64,000 bases of DNA, taken from CBDBND01 sp965262665. Lineage in GTDB: Bacteria > Pseudomonadota > Alphaproteobacteria > Rhodospirillales > Rhodospirillaceae. The stretch is from NCBI GenBank assembly GCA_965262665.1, contig CBDHFR010000002.1, positions 790,640-854,639 on the forward strand, read 5' to 3'. Every line of letters starts with the position of its first letter. The first letter of the stretch is position 1. Below, piece by piece: positions 54,282 to 61,693 of the stretch. Below the pieces are notes generated by a model. It searched no databases. It had not been told where the DNA came from and was given only the letters and a program-made list of their open reading frames with translations. Made by a program: the position numbers and the translations under genes.

Positions 54282-54824
54282 ATGTCCGCCGAAGTAGTCG
54301 CCGTATCCCGCACACCAGGCCATACGTTTTCCAAGGCCAACGAGGAAACCATCCGATTGCTTGAAGGCTTTGGTGTCGAGGGCGACGTTCACGCTGGCAC
54401 GACCGACCAGCATCAATCCCACGTGGCGCGCAATCCTGATGCACCCAACTTGCGACAGGTTCACCTCATCCATACTGAATTTCATGATGAACTGAATGGG
54501 TCCGGCTTCAACGTTGCGCCCGGACAAATGGGAGAAAACATCACCACTCGTGGTGTGGATCTCTTGAACCTGCCCACCGGCACGCGATTGCATTTGGGTG
54601 ACGACGCCGTTGTCGAACTCACGGGTTTGCGCAATCCGTGCAAACAGCTGAACAGTATTCAAGACGGATTAATGAACGCCACGCTGGAAAAGAAGGAAGA
54701 CGGCACATTGATTCGCAAATCGGGCGTGATGTCCATCGTCATCAGCGGCGGTGACGTCAAAGCTGGCGACACCATCCGAGTGGAGTTACCCGACGAACCA
54801 CACCGCCCAATGGAGCCGGTTTAA
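54282..54824 (+). CDS. MOSC-domain protein
   Basis: A 180-residue MOSC protein. FGVEGDVHAGTTDQHQSHV begins the fold, GQMGENITTRGVDLLNLPTG is the signature, and VELTGLRNPCKQLNSIQDG holds the cysteine expected to bind sulfur or the molybdenum cofactor. Single-domain MOSC proteins are linked to molybdenum and sulfur metabolism. It may relate to the molybdoprotein at 9271, but that gene is far away. Confidence 0.88.
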   Translation: MSAEVVAVSRTPGHTFSKANEETIRLLEGFGVEGDVHAGTTDQHQSHVARNPDAPNLRQVHLIHTEFHDELNGSGFNVAPGQMGENITTRGVDLLNLPTGTRLHLGDDAVVELTGLRNPCKQLNSIQDGLMNATLEKKEDGTLIRKSGVMSIVISGGDVKAGDTIRVELPDEPHRPMEPV

Positions 54825-54831
54825 TTTCTCG

Positions 54832-55231
54832 TTAGCACACCTCATCCGGTGTGGATCGGAAACGGCGGCAGCGCCAGTGTGCGTAATCATCGTCCCGCGT
54901 ATCGTCGGTTGCATGAAACTCCTTGTTCATACAGGCCGGATTGCGGGCGCAGTCGGCGACGAGAACGCCCAGGTCATCATACGTGGTCGGTCCGACATGC
55001 AAGGTGTCTTCGGTGAGATAGCCTTCGCCGGTATACGGAATCATGCCCCGGTCGGGGCCCCACAAAATGGCGCCTGAGCGGATGATGGTGTAGGGGCGGC
55101 CGCTGTCGCGCAATGTTTGTTCCGCTTTCCCCTTTTCGATAAGGGTAAACAAAAAACTGTCGAAGTTGATGTCAGGATAGTCGGCGGCATTGTCGCCGTC
55201 CCCGGCGCCGATAGAACTGTGCAGCACGACG
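54832..55231 (-). pseudogene. NAD(P)-binding SDR/NmrA-like protein, N-terminus lost to IS6
   Basis: Only the C-terminal about 130 residues remain: FTLIEKGKAEQTLRDSGRPY, TIIRSGAILWGPDRG, and TTYDDLGVLVADCARNPACM, as in atypical short-chain dehydrogenases. The region before SSIGAGDGDN is replaced by the IS6 element that starts at 55232. Its stop is eight bases from the end of the MOSC gene. Confidence 0.78.
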
Positions 55232-56036
55232 GGCGTTGTCAGACTAAATCGTCTTGAGTTGAAAAGTAAGCTCTCCTAGCCTCGGTTAATGAAAAATCCC
55301 TTCCGGTATTTCAACAGCTCGCCTGAGATCATCCGTAACGTTGTGATGCTCTATGTCCGTTATCCGCTGTCGTTGCGTCAGGTCGAAGACATTCTGTTCG
55401 AACGCGGCGTCGACTTCTGCCATGAAACCGTGCGGTACTGGTGGAACCGTTTTGGCCCGTTGTTTGCCGCCAAGATCCGGAAGAGGCGGATAGACCGGCG
55501 TAACTGGTCGAATTGGCGCTGGCATCTTGATGAGGTATTTGTCCGCATCAACGGCGAGACACATTATCTATGGCGTGCCGTTGACCATGAAGGCGAAGTG
55601 CTTGAGGTTTTGGCCACGAAACGGCGGGACCGCGAAGCTGCGCTTCGGTTTCTGAGGCGTGCGATGAAGCGCCATGGCCGACCGGCCACGATCATCACGG
55701 ACAGGTTACAGTCATACCGGGCGGCGATGAAGATGATCAGCAACGAGGGCTGCCAAGAGACCAAGCGTTGGTTGAACAACCTAGCGGAAAACTCGCATCA
55801 GCCCTTCCGACGACGGGAAGGGGCAATGGCTCGGTTCAGAGACATCAAGACCTTGCAGAAGTTCGCCTCCGTCCATGCCTCGATCCACACCCACTTCAAC
55901 CACCAACGCCGCCTCAACCGCCGCGATATTTTCAAACAAGCTCGAGCCGCTGCCCTGGCCGAGTGGCAGCAACTCGCAGCCTGACAGTCATCGATTGTAG
56001 GTTCTTAAGATCTGGTCCAATTAGTCTGACAATGCC
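55232..56036 (+). mobile_element. IS6-family element 2, complete
   Basis: The ends are GGCGTTGTCAGACTAA at 55232 and GGCATTGTCAGACTAA reading inward from 56036. One intact transposase. It has truncated an SDR-like gene on its left and abuts a partial IS6 element on its right. Confidence 0.88.
55289..55984 (+). CDS. IS6-family transposase
   Basis: 231 residues, intact, closely related to the transposase at 31353. Catalytic residues lie in WRWHLDEVFVRINGE, TIITDRLQSYRAAM and NNLAENSHQPFRRREGAM. Confidence 0.92.
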   Translation: MKNPFRYFNSSPEIIRNVVMLYVRYPLSLRQVEDILFERGVDFCHETVRYWWNRFGPLFAAKIRKRRIDRRNWSNWRWHLDEVFVRINGETHYLWRAVDHEGEVLEVLATKRRDREAALRFLRRAMKRHGRPATIITDRLQSYRAAMKMISNEGCQETKRWLNNLAENSHQPFRRREGAMARFRDIKTLQKFASVHASIHTHFNHQRRLNRRDIFKQARAAALAEWQQLAA

Positions 56037-56440
56037 CAGGGTCGCCCTGCGGTTCCTTAAACGTGCCATGAAGCGTTATGGCCGGCCGGCTTCGATCGTC
56101 ACAGATAGGCTACAGTCATACCGGGCGGCGATGAAGGTGATCGGCACTGCGGCCGCCCAGACCTGCGGTCGCTGGCTCAACAACCGGGTGGAAAACTCAC
56201 ATCGGCCCTTGCGACGGCGGGACGGGGCAATGGCGCGGTTCAGAGACATCAAGACCTTGCAGAAACTCTCCTCCGTCCATGCCTCGATCTACACCCATTT
56301 CAACCACCAACGCCATCTCACCCGCCGCGATACTTTCAAACAAGCCCGAGCTGCTGCCCTGGCCGAGTGGCGTCAACTTGCAGCCTGAGAGCTCTCAATT
56401 ATAGGTTCACTAGGTCCGGCTCAGTTAGTCTGACAATGCC
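56037..56440 (+). mobile_element. IS6-family element, 3' half only
   Basis: From about 56042 the sequence matches the second half of an IS6 transposase gene (FLKRAMKRYGRPASIVTDRL, NNRVENSHRPLRRRDGAMAR), ending in LAEWRQLAA at 56388. The terminal repeat runs to 56440. Its sequence differs enough from its neighbour to be another IS6 species. The end GTTAGTCTGACAATGCC (56424-56440) is an unoccupied copy of the site used by IS110 element 2. Confidence 0.85.
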
Positions 56441-56528
56441 ATCTGGGACAGCAGGCGGTCCCACGTTGCAAGTGGAACTTCCATCGGGCCGGGAGATCAA
56501 GTTCAGATATGTGAGGAATTAAACGACT

Positions 56529-57080
56529 ATGGAATATTCTGAAATCACCAACGTCGACAACTTTAACCGCTTGTACTCAATGGTAAGTCCACTCTTGGAC
56601 GATAAGCAATGGGTGAGCGTACAAACTCTAAGGGCCAAAAATTGGAGCAGAATCGTTCAATACGAAGAGGTGTTGATCTTCGAGATTTGGCCTCAAATGC
56701 CCGAAGTTATCAAGCATGTCGGAACAGACCATCTCTTGTCTGTGTGTGCAAATCCAATAGTTACAGAAAGCGTACAAGATTACATTTCACACGAAAAATG
56801 CTTGGCAGCTAAACTATCGCCAAACGAAAAAGCATTTCGGAAATTTCGGCGGGACTCTCCCCCATATAGTTATCTGTTTTTTGACAAGAGCTTGACGTTT
56901 GTAATTACTTATGAACCTCCGGACTTGGCTATATTCTCTGGTCCGCAAGATTTACTTGAAACCATGCTCGGTAAATCACTAGAGAAGGCGTACGATGACT
57001 TTAAGGAAATAGTCGAAGCTTATAACTTCTTAGGTTCAGTGCTTAATGGCGCTTTAATTACTCTGACGAGCTATAGCTGA
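56529..57080 (+). CDS. hypothetical cargo protein between IS6 ends
   Basis: A 183-residue soluble protein: MEYSEITNVDNFNRLYSMVS, WSRIVQYEEVLIFEIWPQMP, SYLFFDKSLTFVITYEPPDL and KAYDDFKEIVEAYNFLGSVL. I do not recognise it. It is A/T-richer than the core genes, suggesting transfer. It lies between an IS6 right half (ending 56440) and an IS6 end (57104). Confidence 0.55.
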   Translation: MEYSEITNVDNFNRLYSMVSPLLDDKQWVSVQTLRAKNWSRIVQYEEVLIFEIWPQMPEVIKHVGTDHLLSVCANPIVTESVQDYISHEKCLAAKLSPNEKAFRKFRRDSPPYSYLFFDKSLTFVITYEPPDLAIFSGPQDLLETMLGKSLEKAYDDFKEIVEAYNFLGSVLNGALITLTSYS

Positions 57081-57103
57081 ATTTTGGTGAGAGCTGTTGC
57101 TGT

Positions 57104-57192
57104 GGCATTGTCAAACTAACTAGCCCGGAACAGAAGCATTCACAATAGAGGACTCTCAGGCAGCAAGTTGACGCCACTCGGCCAGGGCAGCG
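57104..57192 (-). mobile_element. IS6-family terminal remnant
   Basis: GGCATTGTCAAACTAACTAG and the following bases, including the end of the transposase gene (GGCAGCAAGTTGACGCCACT complement side), match the start of IS6 element 4 at 60101. Similarity ends at about 57192, where an IS21 end begins. Confidence 0.82.
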
Positions 57193-57628
57193 GTGAGAAC
57201 GCCGGTGCAAAAATGATCCACAGGAACGGCGGGGTAATCTCGCTGTAGCGGCGTAATAGTACGCCAGTCTTTTTAGTCTCTGAAGCCAGGTTGCGCTGGC
57301 TGGAGGCTTGGGGATGTACACTGTGGATTTATATCGGCGGGTTCGGCTTGCGTGCCACCATGAGAAGTTGACCCAACGCGAAGCTGCGCGGCGGTTTGGG
57401 ATTGACCGGCGGACGGTGGCGAAGATTTTGTTGCACGCCGTGCCTCCTGGTTACCGGCGCACCAAGCCGATCCGTCGTCCGAAGTTGGGGCCGTTCACAG
57501 GGCTCATCGATCAGATCCTTGAGGACGATAGAGCACTTCCGAAGCAGCAGCGCCATACGGCCAAGCGCATCTTTGAACGGCTCCGCGCCGAGTATGGCTT
57601 TGAGGGCGGCTACACCATTCAGACTGTG
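57193..57628 (+). mobile_element. IS21-family fragment with istA start
   Basis: The left end (TGAGAACGCCGGTGCAAAAA) resembles the one at 45909. istA opens with an in-frame ATG at 57314: MYTVDLYRRVRLACHHEKLT, QREAARRFGIDRRTVAKIL, and RALPKQQRHTAKRIFERLRA. It stops at about 57628, after GGYTIQTV, where an IS1182-type element begins. The catalytic domain is absent. Confidence 0.8.
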
Positions 57629-57685
57629 TGAAAACTCTGGGTAGCGGGGGATTCCGTCCGGCTCATGGCGATGTTAGGGTCCGCC

Positions 57686-58180
57686 ATGAGACACATTCCT
57701 GGCATTGACCGCTCTCAGGTTCTGCTTCTGCCGGAAGCAGTGGACGATTACGTGGGCCGGGATAACCCGGTCCGTTTCATCGACGCTTTCGTGGATGGTT
57801 TGGACCTAGCGGCCGCTGGTTTCGAGCGCGCCGCGCCGAAGGCGACGGGTCGTCCCGGCTACGATCCGGCGGACCTGCTGAAGCTCTACATATACGGCTA
57901 TCTCAATCGGGTACGTTCGAGCCGCCGGCTGGAGGCTGAGAGCAAGCGTAATCTCGAAGTGATCTGGCTGTTGCGGCGTTTGTCGCCGGACTTCAAGACG
58001 ATCGCCGATTTCCGGCGGATCAATCGGGCGGCGTTCCGCCAGGTATTTCGGGAGTTCGTGAAGCTATGCCACGAACTGGAGCTGTTCGGACGCGAGCTGG
58101 TGGCGGTTGACGGTACACGGATCAAGGCAGTGAACAGCCGGAAGCGGAACTTCACCAAAGCGAAGCTGGCGAAGGCGTTG
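57686..58180 (+). pseudogene. IS1182-family transposase, N-terminal fragment
   Basis: ATG at 57686 followed by RHIPGIDRSQVLLLPEAVDD, GRPGYDPADLLKLYIYGYLN, RSSRRLEAESKRNLEVIWLL and ELVAVDGTRIKAVNSRKRNF. This is the DUF772 part and the first catalytic Asp of IS1182-type transposases. It is cut at about 58180 after TKAKLAKAL, where a reversed gene fragment begins. Confidence 0.82.
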
Positions 58181-58404
58181 CCGATCTGGTTTTCGAAGGA
58201 CTCGATGCGGGTGTGCTCGATCGCGTAGTCCTGGTCGCCGAGCTTCAGGAGCAGATCGACGGGCGGTCCGGCCCCGTTCTTTTCCGGATAGTGGACGTCG
58301 GCACGCGTCTCACGTGTCGTTTTTTCGAGAGCCCTGACAACGGCGTCGCAGACCTTGCCTTCATTGTTCGGCACGACCATGGCCGATGGATCCTTCCCTT
58401 CCAA
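58181..58404 (-). pseudogene. hypothetical protein, truncated by IS1182
   Basis: About 75 residues from an ATG at 58404: EGKDPSAMVVPNNEGKVCDA, ETRADVHYPEKNGAGPPVDL and KLGDQDYAIEHTRIESFENQ, then lost at the IS1182 junction. The PVDL..KLG.Q.YAIEHT pattern looks like a conserved bacterial protein of unknown function, possibly nuclease-like; I cannot name it. Confidence 0.5.
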
Positions 58405-58409
58405 CGCGA

Positions 58410-58673
58410 TCAGGCCCGTTCCGTATCGAGGGGTTTCGGGAGCGGGCTACCGACCGGTTGATAACGGGAACGCCGCAGCTCTGCCACCGGCTTGTAACCG
58501 ATAGCCTTGACGCCGGGTTGTTCGGGAGCTGGCCGGCGGTCCAGGATCCGTCCCGGCTGACTATCGTCCGCCTCAAACGTGATACACCGACCACACTTAC
58601 CTGTTTCTGTTTGTTCCGGGATCTCCACCAGGCGTGCTTCGGCATCTGCGTTTGGCTGCTTCTCGGGACTCAC
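58410..58673 (-). CDS. small hypothetical protein, doubtful
   Basis: An 87-residue frame just upstream of the truncated gene and on the same strand: SPEKQPNADAEARLVEIPEQ, KCGRCITFEADDSQPGRILD. The Cys pair (CGRC) is the only notable feature. It may be a real small gene or part of a broken one. The rest of 58181-58738 shows nothing else. Confidence 0.3.
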   Translation of the reverse strand: MSPEKQPNADAEARLVEIPEQTETGKCGRCITFEADDSQPGRILDRRPAPEQPGVKAIGYKPVAELRRSRYQPVGSPLPKPLDTERA

Positions 58674-58748
58674 GTGCTTGCGCGGTATCGTAAGTCAGGT
58701 TCCGGGCCAGGATACGACTGTGAGTGTGGCCTTCATGTGGCATTGTCA

Positions 58749-59000
58749 TGTATGGACGCCCCCGGTGTTGCAAGGGAGAAACTGACTTAAAACGGCGGTA
58801 GAGCTTGCAGTCATGTATCCGGCCTTTGCGCTGCGGTACGCTGACCGCTGGCCCTGATGGAATCCGAAAGATCGACGCCCAGTCAGATTAACGAGCTCAA
58901 AGCTCTGACAATGCCTCGGGTTTGGCCGATCTCGGGTGGAGCCCTGTTTCGCCATCAAATCGTCGTTACCCTCGCAAGTTTGTATCCGCTTTCCAGCTGG
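58749..59000 (-). ncRNA. candidate seekRNA/bridge RNA of IS110 element 2
   Basis: Noncoding sequence downstream of the transposase. Read on the minus strand it contains GGCATTGTCA (58915-58906), a small hairpin GAGC-TTTGA-GCTC (58905-58893) and GTTAATCTGA (58892-58883), directly adjacent. The first is identical to the 58739-58748 flank at 10 of 10 positions. The second matches the other flank, GTTAGTCTGA (complement of 60101-60110), at 9 of 10. This is the same guide-hairpin-guide order as in element 1. Function is inferred. Confidence 0.7.
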
Positions 59001-60020
59001 TCAGGCGGGCGTCGGTCGGTAGATACGCTCGTATCTGAGCAGTGCCCAGGCGACGCGGGCTGTCTTATTGGCCATGGCGACCAGCACGACGTTTGTCGGC
59101 CGCCGCGCCAGGAGCCGGTCGGTCCAGCCAGGCCCCGTGCCCGGCTTGGCGCGGCGCCAGCGCAGCACGCTTCGCGCACCATGCACGAGCAAGCGCCTGA
59201 TATAGCCATCCCCGCGCTTCGAGATCCGCCCCAGCCTGTCCTTGCCGCCACTCGAGTGTTGTCGGGGCACGAGACCGAGCCAGGCCGAGAGCTGCCGGCC
59301 CGAGCGAAACTGCGCGCCATCTCCGATCGTCGCGACCAGCGCCGTCGCGGTGATGACACCGACGCCGGGGATCGTCGCAAGCCGGCGGCTCGCCTGGTTG
59401 GATCGGTGCCAAGCCAAAAGCGTCGCCTCCAGCTGCTTGATCCGGGCCTGAGCGGAATGGAGCTGCTCAACCAGAGAGCCAAGCGCCTCGCGTGCCAGAG
59501 GGGGCAGTCGCACATCACCGGGATCTTCGATGATGGCAACCAGTTCCTCCACCTTCGACGCCCCTTGAGCGACGATCAGTCCGAGCTCCGCACAGTGGCC
59601 GCGAAGCGCATTGATCACCATCGTGCGTTGACGGACCAACAGCTCACGGGCCCGGTGCAGCATCAAAACCGATTGCTGCTCGGCGCTTTTCGCCGGCGCA
59701 AAGCGCATCGTCGGACGCGTCACCGCCTCGCAGATCGCTTCCGCATCCGCCGCGTCGTTCTTGTTCGTCTTGACGAAGGGGCGAACGTATTGAGGCGGGA
59801 TCAGCCGGACCTCATGGCCCAGCGCTTGTATCTCACGCGCCCAGTAGTGCGCACTGGCGCAGGCTTCCATGCCGACAAGACATGATGGCAATCCGGCGAA
59901 GAACGCCAACACCTTCCCGCGGCGCAGCTTCCGCCGTAGTACCGCTCGCCCCTCACCATCAGCACCGTGAACCTGGAACACCGTCTTTGCCAGATCAAAA
60001 CCGATTGTTGTAATATCCAT
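59001..60020 (-). CDS. IS110-family transposase (IS1111 group)
   Basis: A 339-residue recombinase that appears intact; the start at 60020 gives MDITTIGFDLAKTVFQVHG with the first Asp. GMEACASAHYW holds the Glu and NKNDAADAEAICEAVTRP the next Asp. TIPGVGVITATALVA and SAWLGLVPRQHSSGGKDRLG form the Tnp20 domain. An upstream start at 60101 would run into the IS6 flank and is rejected. Confidence 0.92.
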   Translation of the reverse strand: MDITTIGFDLAKTVFQVHGADGEGRAVLRRKLRRGKVLAFFAGLPSCLVGMEACASAHYWAREIQALGHEVRLIPPQYVRPFVKTNKNDAADAEAICEAVTRPTMRFAPAKSAEQQSVLMLHRARELLVRQRTMVINALRGHCAELGLIVAQGASKVEELVAIIEDPGDVRLPPLAREALGSLVEQLHSAQARIKQLEATLLAWHRSNQASRRLATIPGVGVITATALVATIGDGAQFRSGRQLSAWLGLVPRQHSSGGKDRLGRISKRGDGYIRRLLVHGARSVLRWRRAKPGTGPGWTDRLLARRPTNVVLVAMANKTARVAWALLRYERIYRPTPA

Positions 60021-60145
60021 CGTGGACGCTCCCTCTGTCTGGAGTTCAAACCAAACTCCATTCTGGCGCACTCGACGCCGAAAAGGGGGCGTCCATACCA
60101 TCAGACTAACTGGCCCGGAGCATAAGAAGCCCTAATAGAGGATCT

Positions 60146-60844
60146 TCAGGCAGCAAGTTGACGCCACTCGGCCAGGGCAGCGTCTCGGTCTTGTTTGAAA
60201 ATATCGCGGCGGTTGAGGTGGCGTTGGTGGTTGAAGTGATTGTGGATCGAGGCATGGATTGAAGTGAATTTCTGTAGGGTCTTGATGTCTCTGAACCGCG
60301 CCATCGCTTTCTCTCGTCGTCGGAAGGGCTGATGGGAGTTTTCGGCTCGATTGTTGAGCCACTGACCGCAAACCTGACGGTCTTCGACCCCAATATCTTT
60401 CATCGCAGCGCCATATGAACGAAGTCGGTCCGTGACGATCATGGTCGGCCGACCATAACGCCTCATTGTACGTCTAAGAAACTCAAGTGCAGCCCTGTGA
60501 CCCCGCCGTTTCGTGGCATAGATCTCAAGCACTTCGCCTTCATGGTCAACGGCACGCCATAGATAATGTGTTTCGCCATTGATCCGGACAAATACCTCAT
60601 CAAGAGGCCAGCGCCACAGCGAATAGGATCCATGACGAACACGGCGTTTCCGGATCTCAGCGGCAAACAACGGGCCAAAGCGGTTCCACCAGTACCGCAC
60701 CGTTTCGTAAGAGACGTCGATGCCCCGTTCGTGGAGCAGGTCTTCGACTTGTCTCAAGGACAGTGAAAATCTAACATACAGCATCACCGCGAGGCGGATG
60801 ACCTCGGGCGAGCTGTTGAAATAACGGAAGGGATTTTGCATCAA
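60146..60844 (-). CDS. IS6-family transposase
   Basis: 232 residues, intact: MMQNPFRYFNSSPEVIRLAV, WRWPLDEVFVRINGE, TMIVTDRLRSYGAAM and NNRAENSHQPFRRREKAMAR. The gene itself is not touched by the IS110 insertion; only the terminal repeat of this IS is. Confidence 0.92.
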   Translation of the reverse strand: MMQNPFRYFNSSPEVIRLAVMLYVRFSLSLRQVEDLLHERGIDVSYETVRYWWNRFGPLFAAEIRKRRVRHGSYSLWRWPLDEVFVRINGETHYLWRAVDHEGEVLEIYATKRRGHRAALEFLRRTMRRYGRPTMIVTDRLRSYGAAMKDIGVEDRQVCGQWLNNRAENSHQPFRRREKAMARFRDIKTLQKFTSIHASIHNHFNHQRHLNRRDIFKQDRDAALAEWRQLAA

Positions 60845-60909
60845 CGGAGGCTAGGCGACCGCACAACTTGACTCAAGCCGATTTACTCTGACAGTGCCCA
60901 GCGGAGAGT

Positions 60910-61407
60910 TTATTCCCCAGCATTGGTGCAGACTGCCGCAAGGGCGTTGTGAAGGATGCTGCTTGTGGTGAGGTTCCGTGTCTGTGGGTTGTCAGCGTAA
61001 AGCATTTCCACCACGGCTTTCACTTGGTCGTAAGTCCAACTCGCGTCGCCAACTACAATACATTCCTCCATCCAACCGAAGTCGCCAACTCCCCATTGAG
61101 TCGCCGTATCAAACGCATCAAACACACCTGTCACGTAACCGGTCTTGTATGCCTCCGGTGTGTCGAGCCAATCGGTACCGGTCTGGAATCCAGCCAACAA
61201 CGGCTGGGTCAAACCGACTACGAAAACCAGCACCGCCACAGATCCAATCACGCGCCCCCACAGACCCTTTCGCTCAGGCTTAGCAGCACGCTCTAAATCC
61301 TTTATGCGCCTGCGTTGTTCATTCACCACTCTTTCAAGAGCTTGGTTTTGAAAGCACAGTGTTTCGATAGATGAATTGTCTGGACTGTTCGGTATTGAAG
61401 GATGCAT
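60910..61407 (-). CDS. hypothetical membrane protein with Rap1a/Tai-like domain
   Basis: A 165-residue protein starting at 61407 (GGGAG upstream). An N-terminal coiled-coil (ETLCFQNQALERVVNEQRRR) is followed by one membrane segment (VIGSVAVLVFVVGLTQPLLA). The outer domain has TGYVTGVFDAFDTATQWG, EECIVVGDASWTYDQVKAVV and LHNALAAVC. Gly-Tyr-x-x-Gly and paired cysteines around a QV..VV..LY segment recall the Rap1a/Tai immunity-like fold. It is bracketed by IS6 ends at 60898 and 61424. Confidence 0.6.
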   Translation of the reverse strand: MHPSIPNSPDNSSIETLCFQNQALERVVNEQRRRIKDLERAAKPERKGLWGRVIGSVAVLVFVVGLTQPLLAGFQTGTDWLDTPEAYKTGYVTGVFDAFDTATQWGVGDFGWMEECIVVGDASWTYDQVKAVVEMLYADNPQTRNLTTSSILHNALAAVCTNAGE

Positions 61408-61423
61408 TGGTTTCACTCCCAAC

Positions 61424-61555
61424 GGCACTGTCAGAGTAAATCGGCTTGAGTCAAGTTGTGCGGTCGCCTAGCCTCCGTTGATGCAAAATCCCTTCCGTTA
61501 TTTCAACAGTTCGCCCGAGGTCATCCGCCTTGCTGTGATGTTTTATGTGAGATTC
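61424..61555 (+). mobile_element. IS6-family terminal remnant
   Basis: GGCACTGTCAGAGTAAATCG and the following bases, including the transposase start (MQNPFRYFNSSPEVIRLAVM), mirror the end of IS6 element 4. Similarity stops at about 61555. The next 100 bases form the upstream region of the winged-helix/ATPase operon. Confidence 0.85.
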
Positions 61556-61652
61556 CCGCCCTCCTTCAGGCAGGTTGTACTCGGCCGTTCATCCAGGAGT
61601 CTGTCTAGTTGTGCGCGGGAACGCTGTGGTAACGGTGTTCACTAAAGAAGCC

Positions 61653-61668
61653 TGCGCCGAGTGGCGCA
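61653..61668. promoter_or_regulatory. perfect inverted repeat, possible operator
   Basis: TGCGCC-GAGT-GGCGCA, 26 bases before the preferred start of the winged-helix gene. It covers an alternative GTG start at 61661, which argues against that start. It could be an autoregulatory operator. Confidence 0.4.
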
Positions 61669-61693
61669 TTCTAACCATCAGAGTCGCCGCAGG

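Larger units (their letters stand above)
58749..60100 (-). mobile_element. IS110-family (IS1111 group) element 2
   Basis: Read in the transposase direction, the left end is TGGTATGGACGCCCCC (from 60100) and the right end GGGGGCGTCCATACA (to 58749), the same layout as element 1. TCA (TGA on the transposase strand) stands at both junctions: 58746-58748 and 60101-60103. The target is the terminal repeat of an IS6 element. Confidence 0.85.
58739..60898 (-). mobile_element. IS6-family element 4, split by an IS110 element
   Basis: The terminal repeat GGCATTGTCA (58739-58748) continues as TCAGACTAACTGGCCCGG at 60101. The IS then runs to its other end at 60898 (GGCACTGTCAGAGTAAAT reading inward). 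The IS110 element at 58749-60100 sits inside the terminal repeat, so this IS6 end is broken. Confidence 0.85.

Noticed and set aside
58386..58790. 134-codon plus-strand frame
   Set aside because: Runs across an IS6 end and has no recognisable domain; the minus-strand frames are more protein-like.
58857..59885. 342-codon plus-strand frame
   Set aside because: Antisense of the IS110 transposase at 59001-60020.
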